A stretch of 62,979 nt of DNA. Origin: Thiomargarita sp. GTDB lineage: Bacteria > Pseudomonadota > Gammaproteobacteria > Beggiatoales > Beggiatoaceae. Both the position numbers and the translations under genes were made by a program. Below the pieces are notes generated by a model. The model worked only from the letters and a program-made list of their open reading frames with translations. It did no database searches and was not told where the DNA came from. This document shows, piece by piece, positions 16,711-26,926 of this stretch. The DNA is taken from the NCBI GenBank assembly GCA_020720115.1, contig DYPD01000002.1, positions 1 through 62,979 of the forward strand, read 5' to 3'. The stretch's first letter is position 1. Every line of letters begins with the position of its first letter.

Positions 16711-18219
16711 CTAGACGCCTAACATGCTTTCTAACTTCTTACAGACGGCTTTGAGTACCTGAATCCGCGCAAAGTTTTTGTCATTGCCAGCGACCAGTGT
16801 CCAGGGCGCATAACTGGTGCTGGTGCGGGCTACCATGTCGTTGACGGCGATGCCGTATTGATCCCATTTTTCTCGATTACGCCAGTCTTCGTCAGTGATT
16901 TTGTGTTTTTTATAGGGGACTTTTTCGCGGTCTTTGAAGCGTGCCAGTTGTTCGTCTTTGTCAATGTGCATCCAGAATTTCATCAGCAGGCTGCCGTGTT
17001 TAACGAGCATTTCTTCAAAGTTGTTGATTTCTAAATAGGCTCTCATCCATTCTTGTTCGCTGGCAAAGCCTTCTACGCGCTCAACCAGCACGCGCCCATA
17101 CCAGGAGCGGTCATACACAGTGAAAGTGCCAGCGCGTGGGATGTGCCGCCAAAAACGCCACAGGTAATGGTGCGCTCGCTCTTCGTCGGTTGGCGCAGCG
17201 GTGGAAATCACTTGATACAAACGCGCATCCATTGCTTGTGTCATGCGCCGGATTGTGCCGCCTTTGCCGCCAGCGTCTACGCCTTCAAACACCACCAGGC
17301 TGGAGATTTTCTTTTCGTGTGCCGCCCACGCCAGTTGATGCAAGCGCCCTTGCCATTTTTCCAATTCTTTGATGTACGTTTTCTCATCCAAAGACCGGGT
17401 TAAGTCAATTTGATCTAGCACGGTGCGCGTTGCAGCGGGGGAATGTTCGGCAATGGGTAATGCGGTAGTGGCAGTGGGTTTAATTTTCGTGGTGGACTGT
17501 ACAGCGGCGTCAGCGTCAAGATATTTGCGCAGCACTTCTAGCACGGTGCGCCCGACGGTTAAATCGCGGTAGCGGCGATCTGAGGCTTCGACCAAATGCC
17601 AAGGTGATTCTGCTGTGTCTGTGTGACGTATTGCGCTTTCTGCGGCGGTTTCAAATTCTCGGTGCAATTCCACATGCTTCCAGTCACGTTCTGACACGCT
17701 GCGCATGGTGTTTGGATCATTTTCCGATTTTTTCAGGCGTTTAACCTGTTCATCATGGGATAAATGCAGCCAGAATTTGATGATAATAGTGTTGTCTTGC
17801 GCCAGCATGGTTTCAAATCGGCGGATTTGCGATAACTGATTATCCAGTTCGGATTTATTCAGCAAACCGTAGGCATAATCGCGGATCGGGTCAACATACC
17901 AGCCGCCGAAAAAAATCCCAATTTGCCCGCGCCCGGGCAATTTGCGCCAGTAACGCCAAAATTTCGGACGCTCACGCTCTTCCTCGCTGAGTTGCTCAAA
18001 AGAAACCGTCATCATGCCACGCGGGTCTAGCCATTCATTCAGCCGATTCACCACGTCGCCGCGCCCAGCGCCGTCTGTGCCTGAGACCAGAATGATCACC
18101 GGATGTTTAGTTTTGCTCAAGGCAAATTGCATCTGTAGCAATTCTGCGCGTAAATCAGGAATTTGCGTTTTATAGTCTTCTTTGCTGACTGCTCTACCAA
18201 GTTCTGCGGCTTCAAACAT
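16711..18219 (-). CDS. pap: Polyphosphate:AMP phosphotransferase (two-domain PPK2 family)
   Basis: 502 residues made of two tandem PPK2 domains (about 1-240 and 265-500). Each has a Walker-A-like loop (GTDGAGRGDVV in the first, GVDAGGKGGTI in the second) and the second has the lid region DRSWYGRVLVERVEGF. This double-domain arrangement is that of PAP, which phosphorylates AMP to ADP with polyphosphate. In Pseudomonas pap also lies near the NAGGN amidotransferase gene, as here. It converges on the amidotransferase with 44 bp between stops, and lies 128 bp downstream of mutM on the same strand. Confidence 0.92.
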   Translation of the reverse strand: MFEAAELGRAVSKEDYKTQIPDLRAELLQMQFALSKTKHPVIILVSGTDGAGRGDVVNRLNEWLDPRGMMTVSFEQLSEEERERPKFWRYWRKLPGRGQIGIFFGGWYVDPIRDYAYGLLNKSELDNQLSQIRRFETMLAQDNTIIIKFWLHLSHDEQVKRLKKSENDPNTMRSVSERDWKHVELHREFETAAESAIRHTDTAESPWHLVEASDRRYRDLTVGRTVLEVLRKYLDADAAVQSTTKIKPTATTALPIAEHSPAATRTVLDQIDLTRSLDEKTYIKELEKWQGRLHQLAWAAHEKKISSLVVFEGVDAGGKGGTIRRMTQAMDARLYQVISTAAPTDEERAHHYLWRFWRHIPRAGTFTVYDRSWYGRVLVERVEGFASEQEWMRAYLEINNFEEMLVKHGSLLMKFWMHIDKDEQLARFKDREKVPYKKHKITDEDWRNREKWDQYGIAVNDMVARTSTSYAPWTLVAGNDKNFARIQVLKAVCKKLESMLGV

Positions 18220-18347
18220 AGTTGTGCTCCTGCTGTGTTGTTGTGATGTGCAAAATATACTATGTCTTATGCGAAATTACCTGAAGATGTGGCGCTTATC
18301 GCGCACTTTCGCTACACCAATCGCACAGAATGTAATGAACAGGGGCA

Positions 18348-19175
18348 TTAATGCTGGCATTGCGGACAATAATAACTGCTACGCTGTCCTAACGTCACCT
18401 GACGAATCGGCGCTTGGCACTGCGGACACGCCAGCCCAGTGCGCCCGTAAACATTTAAGGATTGCTGAAAATAGCCAGGTTCGCCCGCGCCATTGTAGAA
18501 ATCGCGTAACGTAGTGCCGCCTTGCACAATAGCGGCTTGCAAAACCTGTTGAATGGCATTTGCTAATCTTTCGTAACGCGCCAAGGCAATGCGCCCAGCG
18601 GCACGTTGCGGATGAATGCCGGCTAAAAACAAGCTTTCGCTGGCATAAATATTTCCCACGCCCACCACTATGTGACTGTCCATAATCAGATTTTTCACCG
18701 CACTCTGTTTATGCTGAGCACGTTCGTGCAAATAAGCACCCGTAAAATCTGCTGACAGAGGTTCGGGACCCAAGTCTGCCAGCAACCTATGCTGCCAGGG
18801 ATCGCCTTCAACCCAGAGCACACAGCCAAAACGGCGCGGATCCTTGTAGCGCAACAAGCAACCATTGCTCAAATGTACATCCAGGTGCTCATGTTTTTGC
18901 GGCAAAGCATAGGTTTCTAACACACGCAAACTGCCCGACATGCCTAAATGTATCAAAATATGTCCAACCTGACGTGGCGAGCGGCAGGGTAACAGCAAAT
19001 ATTTACCGCGCCGTTGCACATCACTAATGCAGCAATCCTGCACTTGCTCAGCAAAATCAGCAGGAATTGCCCAGCGCAAGCGCGGCTCGCGGATACACAC
19101 CCGGCGAATACATTGCCCCTGCACATGCGGCAATATGCCTAAGCGCGTGGTTTCAACTTCAGGAAGTTCTGGCAT
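18348..19175 (-). CDS. mutM: Formamidopyrimidine-DNA glycosylase (Fpg/MutM)
   Basis: 275 residues. The start is fixed at 19175 because MutM must begin MPELPEVET, where Pro2 is the catalytic nucleophile and Glu3 assists; no good Shine-Dalgarno is seen. Other marks are the KRRGKYLL-type strand (here QRRGKYLLLP), the helix-two-turn-helix (VVGVGNIYASESLF) and a C-terminal zinc finger with two CxxC pairs (CPQCQAP, YYCPQCQH). It removes 8-oxoguanine and formamidopyrimidines and nicks the strand at abasic sites. It is transcribed toward pap. Confidence 0.95.
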   Translation of the reverse strand: MPELPEVETTRLGILPHVQGQCIRRVCIREPRLRWAIPADFAEQVQDCCISDVQRRGKYLLLPCRSPRQVGHILIHLGMSGSLRVLETYALPQKHEHLDVHLSNGCLLRYKDPRRFGCVLWVEGDPWQHRLLADLGPEPLSADFTGAYLHERAQHKQSAVKNLIMDSHIVVGVGNIYASESLFLAGIHPQRAAGRIALARYERLANAIQQVLQAAIVQGGTTLRDFYNGAGEPGYFQQSLNVYGRTGLACPQCQAPIRQVTLGQRSSYYCPQCQH

Positions 19176-19464
19176 TTTAATGTCATGTTTATAAAGGATA
19201 ATTTGGATCAAAGTTTTTATAATGCAGCTTAAACCCATTCAGAACAAAAACACAAAAAACAACACACATACGTCAAATACCATTTGGCGGGACTGGCTTC
19301 AACTGCGATCTGTAGTCCATAATCCTCAATTTCCAATGATTTGCAAAAATGCCTGCCGGCACACTCTCCAAATGCAAATAAACACACTATAAAACAGACA
19401 ACTAGAAACAAAAATCAGATGCGTTCAAAGCGTCATACTTGATTATAAGTGTTTCAGCTCAATT

Positions 19465-19499
19465 TTCAGATAAATCCATAAACTTTATGTTTATCTGAA
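19465..19499. promoter_or_regulatory. 10-bp inverted repeat, possible operator
   Basis: TTCAGATAAA (19465-19474) and TTTATCTGAA (19490-19499) form a perfect inverted repeat with a 15-base spacer, about 45 bp upstream of the candidate -35 of the sensor kinase gene. It could be a protein-binding site or a weak hairpin. Confidence 0.4.
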
Positions 19500-19543
19500 T
19501 TAAAAACAACAAACCCTGCAAACTTGTTTAAAATAACAGCAAT

Positions 19544-19572
19544 TTGCTCTATTAAACTATTGGCTATTAAAT
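19544..19572 (+). promoter_or_regulatory. Candidate sigma-70 promoter of the hybrid kinase-lon unit
   Basis: TTGCTC and TTAAAT are separated by 17 bp, and the -10 ends 38 bases before the ATG at 19611. The match is moderate in an AT-rich region where chance matches are common. Confidence 0.35.
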
Positions 19573-19610
19573 AACAGGCTTGCTACAAAAAAACACCGGG
19601 ATTCAGGCGC

Positions 19611-21977
19611 ATGGCATTAAGAACTAAGCTCTCAGGATTGGTATTCATACCTATTATATTGACTTTTCTAATATTGGGACACATCTTCTATAATTATGTA
19701 ATACAAACAGAAGAACAGATGGTGTTGTATAAAATGCACAGCCAGTTAACACAATTACAGCAAGAAACCCAGGCACAAATCCAGTTAGCAGAAAAAGATA
19801 TTGTACTCTTAAGCTATGTTCCAGCGATAATGCAATTTGTCAATAATTTGCCAACGCCAGCCCCCTCAATCACACAAAACCTACTACAAGCCTTTGCGCA
19901 ATTCATGCAAACCCAAACGCAATACTATGAAGCGCGTTTACTGAATGCCGAAGGATTTGAACTAGCGCGTTATGTCACAGACGAACACAGCTTACCCAAT
20001 TGGAGTAAAAATGAAAAACCCTCCACCTATTTTCAACAGCTACAAACCTCTACTACTGAAATCAATACGCACGCATATCACAATCCAGACAACAATGAAC
20101 TGGCATTGATAACTAGCCAAAAACTCTATACCAAGCACCCCCAACCCACTACCCCTAGTGCATACTTGTTGCTGACCTTAAAACCGCAGCCTTTGCTGAA
20201 TGCAGTTAAACTACCAGAGTTTAATCAAAAAGGGTATTTTTTATTGATAGATCAAGAGGGGCTACTACTCGCCGCCTCCCCGCATAGCTACCTATATTCT
20301 TCTCCGCATCAACAACTAGCCACACAAGAATTGATAAAGCGTTGGCAACAGCAAGATAAATCAGTCCAGCAATGGCAGCTAAACCTATTAAATGAAGAGC
20401 TAATTGTGATGGGACAGCAAGTAGATCAACAACTTTACTTGTTTGCCGCATTACCGCAATCAACTCTACAAGCAACCGGGCAAAAATTTGCTTTGTATTT
20501 TTTCTTCATAGGTTTAGTGGTACTAACGCTATTTCTACTTATAATCTATTGGTTCCTCAATCAGTATTTAATCCGCCCTATACAGCAGCTTGCACAAGCG
20601 ACTCAAGCAGTTAAAGTTGGGCAATTACATGTGCGTATAGAACATCCACAAAACGATGAAATTGGGCTTTTGTATTGGCAATTTAATCGCATGATGGAAC
20701 GCTTAAAACATGCAGTCAATGAAGTTGAAAATGCGAACACTCAGTTAGAAGAAAAAGTGAAAGAACGTACTGCAAGTTTAGAATCAATCAATAAAGAATT
20801 GAGTCTGGCACAACGACAAGCAGAAATGCTCAATCATGCCAAAACTGAGTTTGTTGCCAGTATTAGTCATGAATTGCGCACACCTATGAATGGCATTCTA
20901 GGTATGACCGAAGTGATTCTGGATAACCCGCTTAATCCAGAATTGCGCCAACAAATGAATGTCATTCACGATGCAGGGAAAACCTTGTTGGTCTTGATCA
21001 ATGAATTACTGGATTTATCTGCATTAGAAACCGGACATATGAAATTAAATCTACGCCCATTTGATTTGCGTCAAACAGTGCGCGAATCTATTGCTTTAAT
21101 TCATACCCGTGCAAAAGATAAAGGATTACATCTGTATACGCATCTTGCTGAAGAGGCGCCTACTTATGTGCTAGGAGATAATCAACGCTTGCGCCAAGCG
21201 ATTCTAAATTTATTAATGAATGCGGTTAAATTTACTCATCAAGGACACATTGATCTCCATTTAACCACTCTGCCCGTAACGCAAGCCGAAACGGCGTTAA
21301 TCAAAATCACCATAGAGGATACCGGTATAGGTATTCCGCAAGATAAACAGGCGCATTTATTTGAGTTGATTAAACCCTTAGATAAGGTTTCTACCCGCAG
21401 TTACCAGGGGGCTGGCTTAGGTTTATATATTTGTCATGAATTGATTCAACTGATGGGTGGAGACTTAGGTGTGCAGAGTACAGTCGGACAAGGTAGTCAA
21501 TTCTGGTTTACTTTAGAATTTGCTATCCCAGAATACTTAAAAACTGAATTACAGAATTCGCTTAAACCCGATACTTTACCCCCTGATCCTGGTTTACAAC
21601 TGCAACAACGCCATGTATTAGTGGTAGAAGATAATCGCGTAAACCAAATGGTTGCGGGTTTATTATTACAACGCTTAGGCTATAAAGTGAGCATGGCGAA
21701 TAATGGACAAGAAGCTTTAACTCTGTTACAACAAAACCAGTATGATTTGGTGCTGATGGATGTACAAATGCCGGTCTTAGATGGACTCAGTGCAACCCGC
21801 CGTATCCGAGAAATAGAAAAAAATCAGCAACGGCATTTGCCTATTATTGCCATGACCGCCAATGCTTCAGATCAAGATAGAATGCAATGTATGGTTGCTG
21901 GCATGGATGATTTTATGCAGAAACCCGTGATGCAGAAATCCTTACAAATGCTGTTAAAGAAATGGCTGCATCAATAA
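19611..21977 (+). CDS. Membrane hybrid sensor histidine kinase (periplasmic sensor-HAMP-HisKA-HATPase-REC)
   Basis: 788 residues. A first membrane helix (about 9-30) and a second (about 292-315) bracket a periplasmic domain of about 260 residues with CACHE-like alternation of helix and strands. Then come HAMP ([14 protein letters not shown]), a coiled coil, HisKA with His420 ([12 protein letters not shown]), HATPase ([25 protein letters not shown]) and a C-terminal receiver with Asp717 ([14 protein letters not shown]). The hybrid layout needs an external Hpt protein to pass phosphate on; none is adjacent. lon follows 35 bp downstream with no terminator between, so co-transcription is likely. 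The ligand is unknown. Confidence 0.92.
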   Translation: MALRTKLSGLVFIPIILTFLILGHIFYNYVIQTEEQMVLYKMHSQLTQLQQETQAQIQLAEKDIVLLSYVPAIMQFVNNLPTPAPSITQNLLQAFAQFMQTQTQYYEARLLNAEGFELARYVTDEHSLPNWSKNEKPSTYFQQLQTSTTEINTHAYHNPDNNELALITSQKLYTKHPQPTTPSAYLLLTLKPQPLLNAVKLPEFNQKGYFLLIDQEGLLLAASPHSYLYSSPHQQLATQELIKRWQQQDKSVQQWQLNLLNEELIVMGQQVDQQLYLFAALPQSTLQATGQKFALYFFFIGLVVLTLFLLIIYWFLNQYLIRPIQQLAQATQAVKVGQLHVRIEHPQNDEIGLLYWQFNRMMERLKHAVNEVENANTQLEEKVKERTASLESINKELSLAQRQAEMLNHAKTEFVASISHELRTPMNGILGMTEVILDNPLNPELRQQMNVIHDAGKTLLVLINELLDLSALETGHMKLNLRPFDLRQTVRESIALIHTRAKDKGLHLYTHLAEEAPTYVLGDNQRLRQAILNLLMNAVKFTHQGHIDLHLTTLPVTQAETALIKITIEDTGIGIPQDKQAHLFELIKPLDKVSTRSYQGAGLGLYICHELIQLMGGDLGVQSTVGQGSQFWFTLEFAIPEYLKTELQNSLKPDTLPPDPGLQLQQRHVLVVEDNRVNQMVAGLLLQRLGYKVSMANNGQEALTLLQQNQYDLVLMDVQMPVLDGLSATRRIREIEKNQQRHLPIIAMTANASDQDRMQCMVAGMDDFMQKPVMQKSLQMLLKKWLHQ

Positions 21978-22012
21978 CTATGTAAATTTACTATTTATCA
22001 GGAGAAAAACAG

Positions 22013-24472
22013 ATGTCGGAGACAGAACACCAAGATGAAACCGGAATTGCCGCTCATGCAACCGAGAATCCCCTAGATGCTACAAATTCTACGGAAGAAT
22101 CTGAAACACAAGCTAATGCAGGTAGTACGCTGGTACATTATAAGGAAGTGCTGCCTACAACTTTGCCCATTTTGCCGTTATTGCACCGTCCATTCTTTCC
22201 TGGGCAAGCGGTGCCCTTGGTGGTAGAAGGAGAACCGTGGAAACAAACTATTGAAATGGTGGTGGCGAGTGAACAAAAAATGTTGGGTTTGGTGTTGCTA
22301 AAAGATGCAAATTTGCTCAACAATTCATCAGATCATGCGCAAACTAAAGATTTCTATACTATGGGGACTGCTTGTCGTTTGCATCGTGTTGCGCAATCTG
22401 ATGATAAATTGCAAATTATGGTGGAAGGTTTACAGCGTTTTCGCATTGAAACTTGGATTTCTCAGCAACCGCCTTTTATTGTGCAACCGCATTATTATCC
22501 AGAGCCTCGTTATGAGGATATGGAAGAATTAAAACCCTATGTATTGGCTATTATCAATACCATTAGGGAGTTGTTGCCATTAAATCCACTTTATGGAGAA
22601 GAACTTAAAATTTTCTTAGAGCGTTTTGCTCCTGATGATCCTTCACATCTTGCTGACTTTGCTGCGAGTCTTACTACTTCTAATGCTGCCGAATTGCAAA
22701 TTGTGTTAGAAACAGTACCCCTGCTCAAGCGAGTGGAAAAAGTTTTAACTTTGCTGAATAAAGAATTGCAAACGGCTAAAACTCAAACTGAAATCCGCAA
22801 GCAGGTTGAAGAGAAAATGGAAAAGCAGCACCGCGAATTTTTGCTGCATGAACAACTAAAAACAATACAAAAGGAATTGGGGTTAGAAAAAGATGATCGC
22901 ACTGCTGAACTGGAGAAATTTCAAAAACGTTTGCACACTTTACAATTAACACCTGAAGCTGAGCAGGTTGTTAAGGATGAAATGGATAAATTAAAAATGC
23001 TGGAACCAGGTTCAGCGGAATATAATGTCAGTCGTAATTATTTGGATTGGTTGTCGCTATTACCTTGGGGAAAATATTCTGCAGATAAGCTCAATATTAA
23101 ATCAGCGCGTAAAGTGCTGGATGGGGATCATGAAGGTTTGGAAGATGTGAAACAACGTATTATTGAGTTCATTGGTGTAGGAAATCTTAAAGGGAGTATT
23201 CAAGGCACTATTTTGCTTTTGGTGGGTCCGCCAGGCGTTGGTAAAACTTCTATTGGGCGTTCAGTTGCTAATGCAATTGGGCGCGAGTTTTATCGTTTTT
23301 CTATTGGTGGGATGCGTGATGAAGCTGAAATTAAGGGGCATCGTCGTACTTATATTGGTGCGATGCCTGGAAAATTTGTTCAAGCAATGAAATCTGTTGG
23401 CAGTGCAAATCCGGTGATTATGTTGGATGAAATTGACAAAATCGGCGCTTCTTATCATGGTGATCCTGCTTCTGCGTTGTTAGAGGTGCTTGATCCAGAA
23501 CAGAATGTTGATTTTTTGGATCATTATATGGATGTGCGTTTTGATCTTTCTAAAGTGTTCTTTATTTGTACCGCAAATCAACTTGATACCATTCCGGCGG
23601 CTTTATTGGATCGCATGGAGGTGATTAATTTATCTGGCTATTTAACCAGTGAAAAAGTGCAAATTGCAAAGAAACACCTGTTGCGGCGGCAATTTGAGCG
23701 CAATGGTTTGGAAAGAACCGATGTGCGTATTTCCGATAAAATTCTATGCAAAATCATTGAAAACTATGCGCGGGAAGCGGGTGTGCGCAATTTGGAAAAG
23801 CGTTTAGGCATTATTTGTCGCAAATGTGCGGTGAAAATCCTCGAAGGTGCGGAAAAGCCGATTAAAATCACGGAAAAGAATCTCGCTGATTTCCTTGGTA
23901 AAGCGGTGTTTGAAAATGAGCACCCTTTGCAGGGTACGGGTATTGTCACTGGTTTGGCGTGGACGGCGATGGGCGGGGCGACTTTAAGTATTGAGGTGAA
24001 TTTGGTACACAGTTATACGCGGGGTTTTAAGCTTACTGGGCAATTAGGTGAGGTGATGCGCGAGTCGGCTGAGATTGCTTATAGTTATGTGGTTTCTCAG
24101 TGTAAGGCATTGAATATAGCGGAACATTTTTTTGAAAATGCCTTTATTCATGTGCATGTGCCAGCGGGTGCGACACCGAAAGATGGACCGAGTGCCGGGA
24201 TTACGATGGCTTCGGCGTTGGTTTCTTTGGCAAGACGGCAGCCGCCTCAGTCGGGTTTTGCCATGACCGGGGAATTGACTTTGACGGGTGAGGTGTTGCC
24301 GATTGGTGGGGTGCGGGAAAAGGTGATTGCGGCGCGGCGTGTGAATATCTATAAGCTGATTTTGCCTAAGGCGAATCAAGGGGATTTTGAGGCATTGCCT
24401 GATTACATCCGCGAAGGCATTGAAGCGCATTTTGTTGGGCGCTATGAACAGGTGTTTAAGTTGTTGTTTTAA
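22013..24472 (+). CDS. lon: ATP-dependent protease Lon
   Basis: 819 residues: an acidic N-terminal extension of about 45, a LON substrate-binding domain, a coiled-coil section, an AAA+ domain (Walker A GPPGVGKT 405-412, Walker B VIMLDEIDKI) and a C-terminal protease domain. The catalytic dyad is Ser727 (DGPSAG) and Lys770 (VREKVIAA), spaced 43 apart as in E. coli Lon. The enzyme degrades misfolded and regulatory proteins in the cytoplasm. AGGAGA sits 8 bases before the ATG. It follows the hybrid kinase gene closely. The stop overlaps the stop of the convergent flavoprotein gene (shared TTAA at 24469-24472). Confidence 0.95.
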   Translation: MSETEHQDETGIAAHATENPLDATNSTEESETQANAGSTLVHYKEVLPTTLPILPLLHRPFFPGQAVPLVVEGEPWKQTIEMVVASEQKMLGLVLLKDANLLNNSSDHAQTKDFYTMGTACRLHRVAQSDDKLQIMVEGLQRFRIETWISQQPPFIVQPHYYPEPRYEDMEELKPYVLAIINTIRELLPLNPLYGEELKIFLERFAPDDPSHLADFAASLTTSNAAELQIVLETVPLLKRVEKVLTLLNKELQTAKTQTEIRKQVEEKMEKQHREFLLHEQLKTIQKELGLEKDDRTAELEKFQKRLHTLQLTPEAEQVVKDEMDKLKMLEPGSAEYNVSRNYLDWLSLLPWGKYSADKLNIKSARKVLDGDHEGLEDVKQRIIEFIGVGNLKGSIQGTILLLVGPPGVGKTSIGRSVANAIGREFYRFSIGGMRDEAEIKGHRRTYIGAMPGKFVQAMKSVGSANPVIMLDEIDKIGASYHGDPASALLEVLDPEQNVDFLDHYMDVRFDLSKVFFICTANQLDTIPAALLDRMEVINLSGYLTSEKVQIAKKHLLRRQFERNGLERTDVRISDKILCKIIENYAREAGVRNLEKRLGIICRKCAVKILEGAEKPIKITEKNLADFLGKAVFENEHPLQGTGIVTGLAWTAMGGATLSIEVNLVHSYTRGFKLTGQLGEVMRESAEIAYSYVVSQCKALNIAEHFFENAFIHVHVPAGATPKDGPSAGITMASALVSLARRQPPQSGFAMTGELTLTGEVLPIGGVREKVIAARRVNIYKLILPKANQGDFEALPDYIREGIEAHFVGRYEQVFKLLF

Positions 24473-25860
24473 CTGGATAGTTCCTTGCCATTTTTGACTT
24501 GACGGCGAAGGTTTTGCAAGACGCTTTGTAAGCCTTCTTCAATGGTGGGGTGGTAGTAGGGCATTTTGAGCAGGTCAAATACCGTCAGTTCTTGTTCTAC
24601 TGCCCATGCTAATAGGTGTGCGATATGTTCGCCACGCGGAATCATGAGACTTGCGCCTAAGATTTTGCCGCCGTTTTTAGCTGCGTAAACCCGCATCATG
24701 CCTTGATCGTGTCCCATCAAGACGGCGCGACTTTGGCGTTGAAAATCCAATTCTGCCACTACAACCTCATGGTTTTGTTGTAATTTTTCAAAGCTTTCGC
24801 CTATTTGCGCAATATTCGGCTCAGTGAAAATAATGGAGAGGGGAACGCGGCGCGGAAAGCTTTTGACCTCGTGCGCTACGTTGTAAGCGGCAATGCGCCC
24901 TTCGTCGCCGGCTTCGTGCATGGACATGCGGTCGCCCGTGACATCGCCAGCGAGAAAAATAGGATAATCGCCCAATTGCAGGGTATTGGGGTTGAAGTTT
25001 GGTAAACCTGCATCATTCCATTCTAAGCTGAGGTTTTCTAAACCTAATGTGTCCAAATCAGGGCGCCGCCCCACACACAAGAGAATTTTCTTCACTACGG
25101 CACTGGTGTGCCCGCTGTGTATGCGTAGCCAGTCGCGCTCGGTTTCTATTTCAACGCTGTTGCCAGTCCAGAAATGGAAATCTTCAATCAACAATTGCCG
25201 CGCTGTTTTGCGGATAAAGGGATCGCTGATGCCGCCAATTTGTTGGGCTTGATCAAAGCCCGTGACGCGCACTCCCAGCCGGCTCAGGGCTTGCCCTAAC
25301 TCCAATCCCGCCGCGCCCAATCCTATGACTGCTATATCGCTGGGTAAGTCTTTTTGTTCAAACAGCGTATCTGTGGTGAGTATGTAGTCTTTGAACGACG
25401 CCCACTGTGGCGGAATAATGGGTGATGAACCGGTAGCGATAATGATTTTATCGGCGCGAATGTATTCGTCATTGACTACCAGCACATCAGGTTCGACAAA
25501 ACGCGCATAGCCAGTGATGCGGTTGGCTTCGGGAATTTTCAGTAACCCACTGAGCACGCGGGCAATGAAGCGGTCGCGCAGGTCGCGCACCGAGTCCAGC
25601 ACCAGCGGCAGATTAACCCGCAGGTTTTCCGTGCCTTCAATGCCGTTGTGGGCGAAATACTGGCGGCGGTGGAAGTCTTCGGCGATTTGCAGCAGCGCCT
25701 TGGAGGGCATACAGCCGCTGCGCACGCTGGTAGTGCCGTAAGCACCGCCGTTGATGAGGACAAAATTTCCGTCAGTGGCGTCACGCACTGCCGGAGTCGC
25801 GTACAACCCGGCAGAACCTGCACCAATAATGGCAACTGCAACCTGTCTATTGATATTCAT
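24469..25860 (-). CDS. Dihydrolipoamide dehydrogenase-like flavoprotein lacking one redox Cys
   Basis: 463 residues from ATG 25860 (MNINRQ). Domain layout is that of the class I pyridine nucleotide-disulfide reductases: FAD-binding IIGAGSAGLY near the start, an NAD(P)-binding loop (VIGLGAAGLELGQAL), a second FAD motif (IFLAGDVTGDR) and a C-terminal dimerisation domain with the HPTIEE catalytic motif. The usual CxxxxC redox pair is broken: the sequence reads GTTSVRSGCMPSK, so position 45 is Ser and only Cys50 remains. A disulfide cycle is therefore impossible, and its activity is uncertain (perhaps a diaphorase-type or thiol-FAD reaction). It converges on lon and lies 45 bp downstream of the Rpn gene. 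Confidence 0.85.
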   Translation of the reverse strand: MNINRQVAVAIIGAGSAGLYATPAVRDATDGNFVLINGGAYGTTSVRSGCMPSKALLQIAEDFHRRQYFAHNGIEGTENLRVNLPLVLDSVRDLRDRFIARVLSGLLKIPEANRITGYARFVEPDVLVVNDEYIRADKIIIATGSSPIIPPQWASFKDYILTTDTLFEQKDLPSDIAVIGLGAAGLELGQALSRLGVRVTGFDQAQQIGGISDPFIRKTARQLLIEDFHFWTGNSVEIETERDWLRIHSGHTSAVVKKILLCVGRRPDLDTLGLENLSLEWNDAGLPNFNPNTLQLGDYPIFLAGDVTGDRMSMHEAGDEGRIAAYNVAHEVKSFPRRVPLSIIFTEPNIAQIGESFEKLQQNHEVVVAELDFQRQSRAVLMGHDQGMMRVYAAKNGGKILGASLMIPRGEHIAHLLAWAVEQELTVFDLLKMPYYHPTIEEGLQSVLQNLRRQVKNGKELSS

Positions 25861-25904
25861 GGGTTTTTTAAGAGGTTTTTGAGAACAACTGCCTGGATGA
25901 AGGG

Positions 25905-26774
25905 TTATTGGGTAAAAATTTCTTCCAGCAACTGAGCACCGAGAATCTTTTGCGCCCACAGCATAAGTTGTTCACTGGAAGCCTGCTGGATTTGTTCTTT
26001 TATTGAGTTGGGTAATGCACCAAATTTTGTTTCAAGTTGTAAAAGAAGCATATCTGCTAAACCCTGCTGTATGCCTTCTACCCGACCTTCTACCCGACCT
26101 TTAAGCAAGCCCCCCTGGTAAGAAGCTAAGTCACTGATTTTGGTAGCACTCAACATTTCTGTTTCCTCTCGCAATAGGGTTTGCAAATCGCGGTTGCTGG
26201 ATAAAATTTCCAACATACTCCAATACTCTCGAAAAACCTGCGCATTATCGCCTAACAAAAAGGCTAATCGCTGCACAATATGGCGCACCACTTGATGCGG
26301 GTCTTGCTCTTTGAAATCGCACAAGATTGCCAGCACCAGCGCGTCGGGATTATCTTGCTGCAAAAAAGTTTGGCAATCAATGCTACGCATGTCCAGCAAT
26401 TCATAGCGATAGGAGAGATTTACTTCTTCTAAAGTATTGGACATGCGCAACTTTTTCGCGCCTATATAAATCACATACTGATAAATGCGTTGTTTAGGGT
26501 AGGCTTGCGCAATATCTAGGCGATAACGCAACATGCGCAAAGGCATGTGTGCCTGATTGTTGTTTTGCACTTCAATATGTAGCAAATACTCTTCTGGCGC
26601 TTTGACATGCAATAACAAATCTGCTCGGCGGTCTTCAATGCGTTGAAACTCAGTTTCCAATAATTCCGCTTCTTGCACATCTAATTTAAATAGATAAATA
26701 GCTAAATCCAGCGCAATGCGTTTGAGCAGATGTTTAGAAACAATATCCTTATCTGCCATCATGATTGTTCGCAT
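25905..26774 (-). CDS. Rpn family PD-(D/E)XK nuclease (recombination-promoting nuclease-like)
   Basis: 289 residues. The N-terminal two thirds has the nuclease core of Rpn/YhgA-like proteins, with Asp52 (DRRADLLLHV) and Glu68-x-Gln70 (LLHIEVQNNN). The C-terminus matches the DUF4351-type tail seen in many cyanobacterial and sulfur-bacterial copies (LLLQLETKFGALP...LMLWAQKILGAQLLEEIF). A short tandem repeat, GRVEGRVEG, joins the parts. E. coli Rpn proteins promote RecA-independent recombination and have been linked to phage defence; the role here is unproven. No transposase ends or inverted repeats are seen. Confidence 0.85.
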   Translation of the reverse strand: MRTIMMADKDIVSKHLLKRIALDLAIYLFKLDVQEAELLETEFQRIEDRRADLLLHVKAPEEYLLHIEVQNNNQAHMPLRMLRYRLDIAQAYPKQRIYQYVIYIGAKKLRMSNTLEEVNLSYRYELLDMRSIDCQTFLQQDNPDALVLAILCDFKEQDPHQVVRHIVQRLAFLLGDNAQVFREYWSMLEILSSNRDLQTLLREETEMLSATKISDLASYQGGLLKGRVEGRVEGIQQGLADMLLLQLETKFGALPNSIKEQIQQASSEQLMLWAQKILGAQLLEEIFTQ

Positions 26775-26926
26775 TCATCAGCAGAAACAGGCATAAAATG
26801 CCGCGGTGTAAGGCTTTTAGCATGAGGTTTTCCCCTTTGAGCGGATGACAAAAGCGCCACCATTGTAGCGAAAAAAATTTATCACCACCTATCTTCTTCA
26901 AAGCCAAACCATAAAAGCGTGAAATT

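Larger units (their letters stand above)
19176..19610. other. AT-rich divergent intergenic region
   Basis: 435 bp between mutM and the hybrid kinase gene. The only sizeable open frame (60 codons, minus strand, 19229-19411) looks non-coding: no ribosome site and odd Cys/Phe-rich composition. The region holds an inverted repeat and a candidate promoter near its right end, described separately; I see nothing else in it. Confidence 0.6.

Noticed and set aside
19229-19411. Small membrane protein on the minus strand
   Set aside because: Sixty codons with no ribosome site and improbable Cys/Phe content in an AT-rich spacer.
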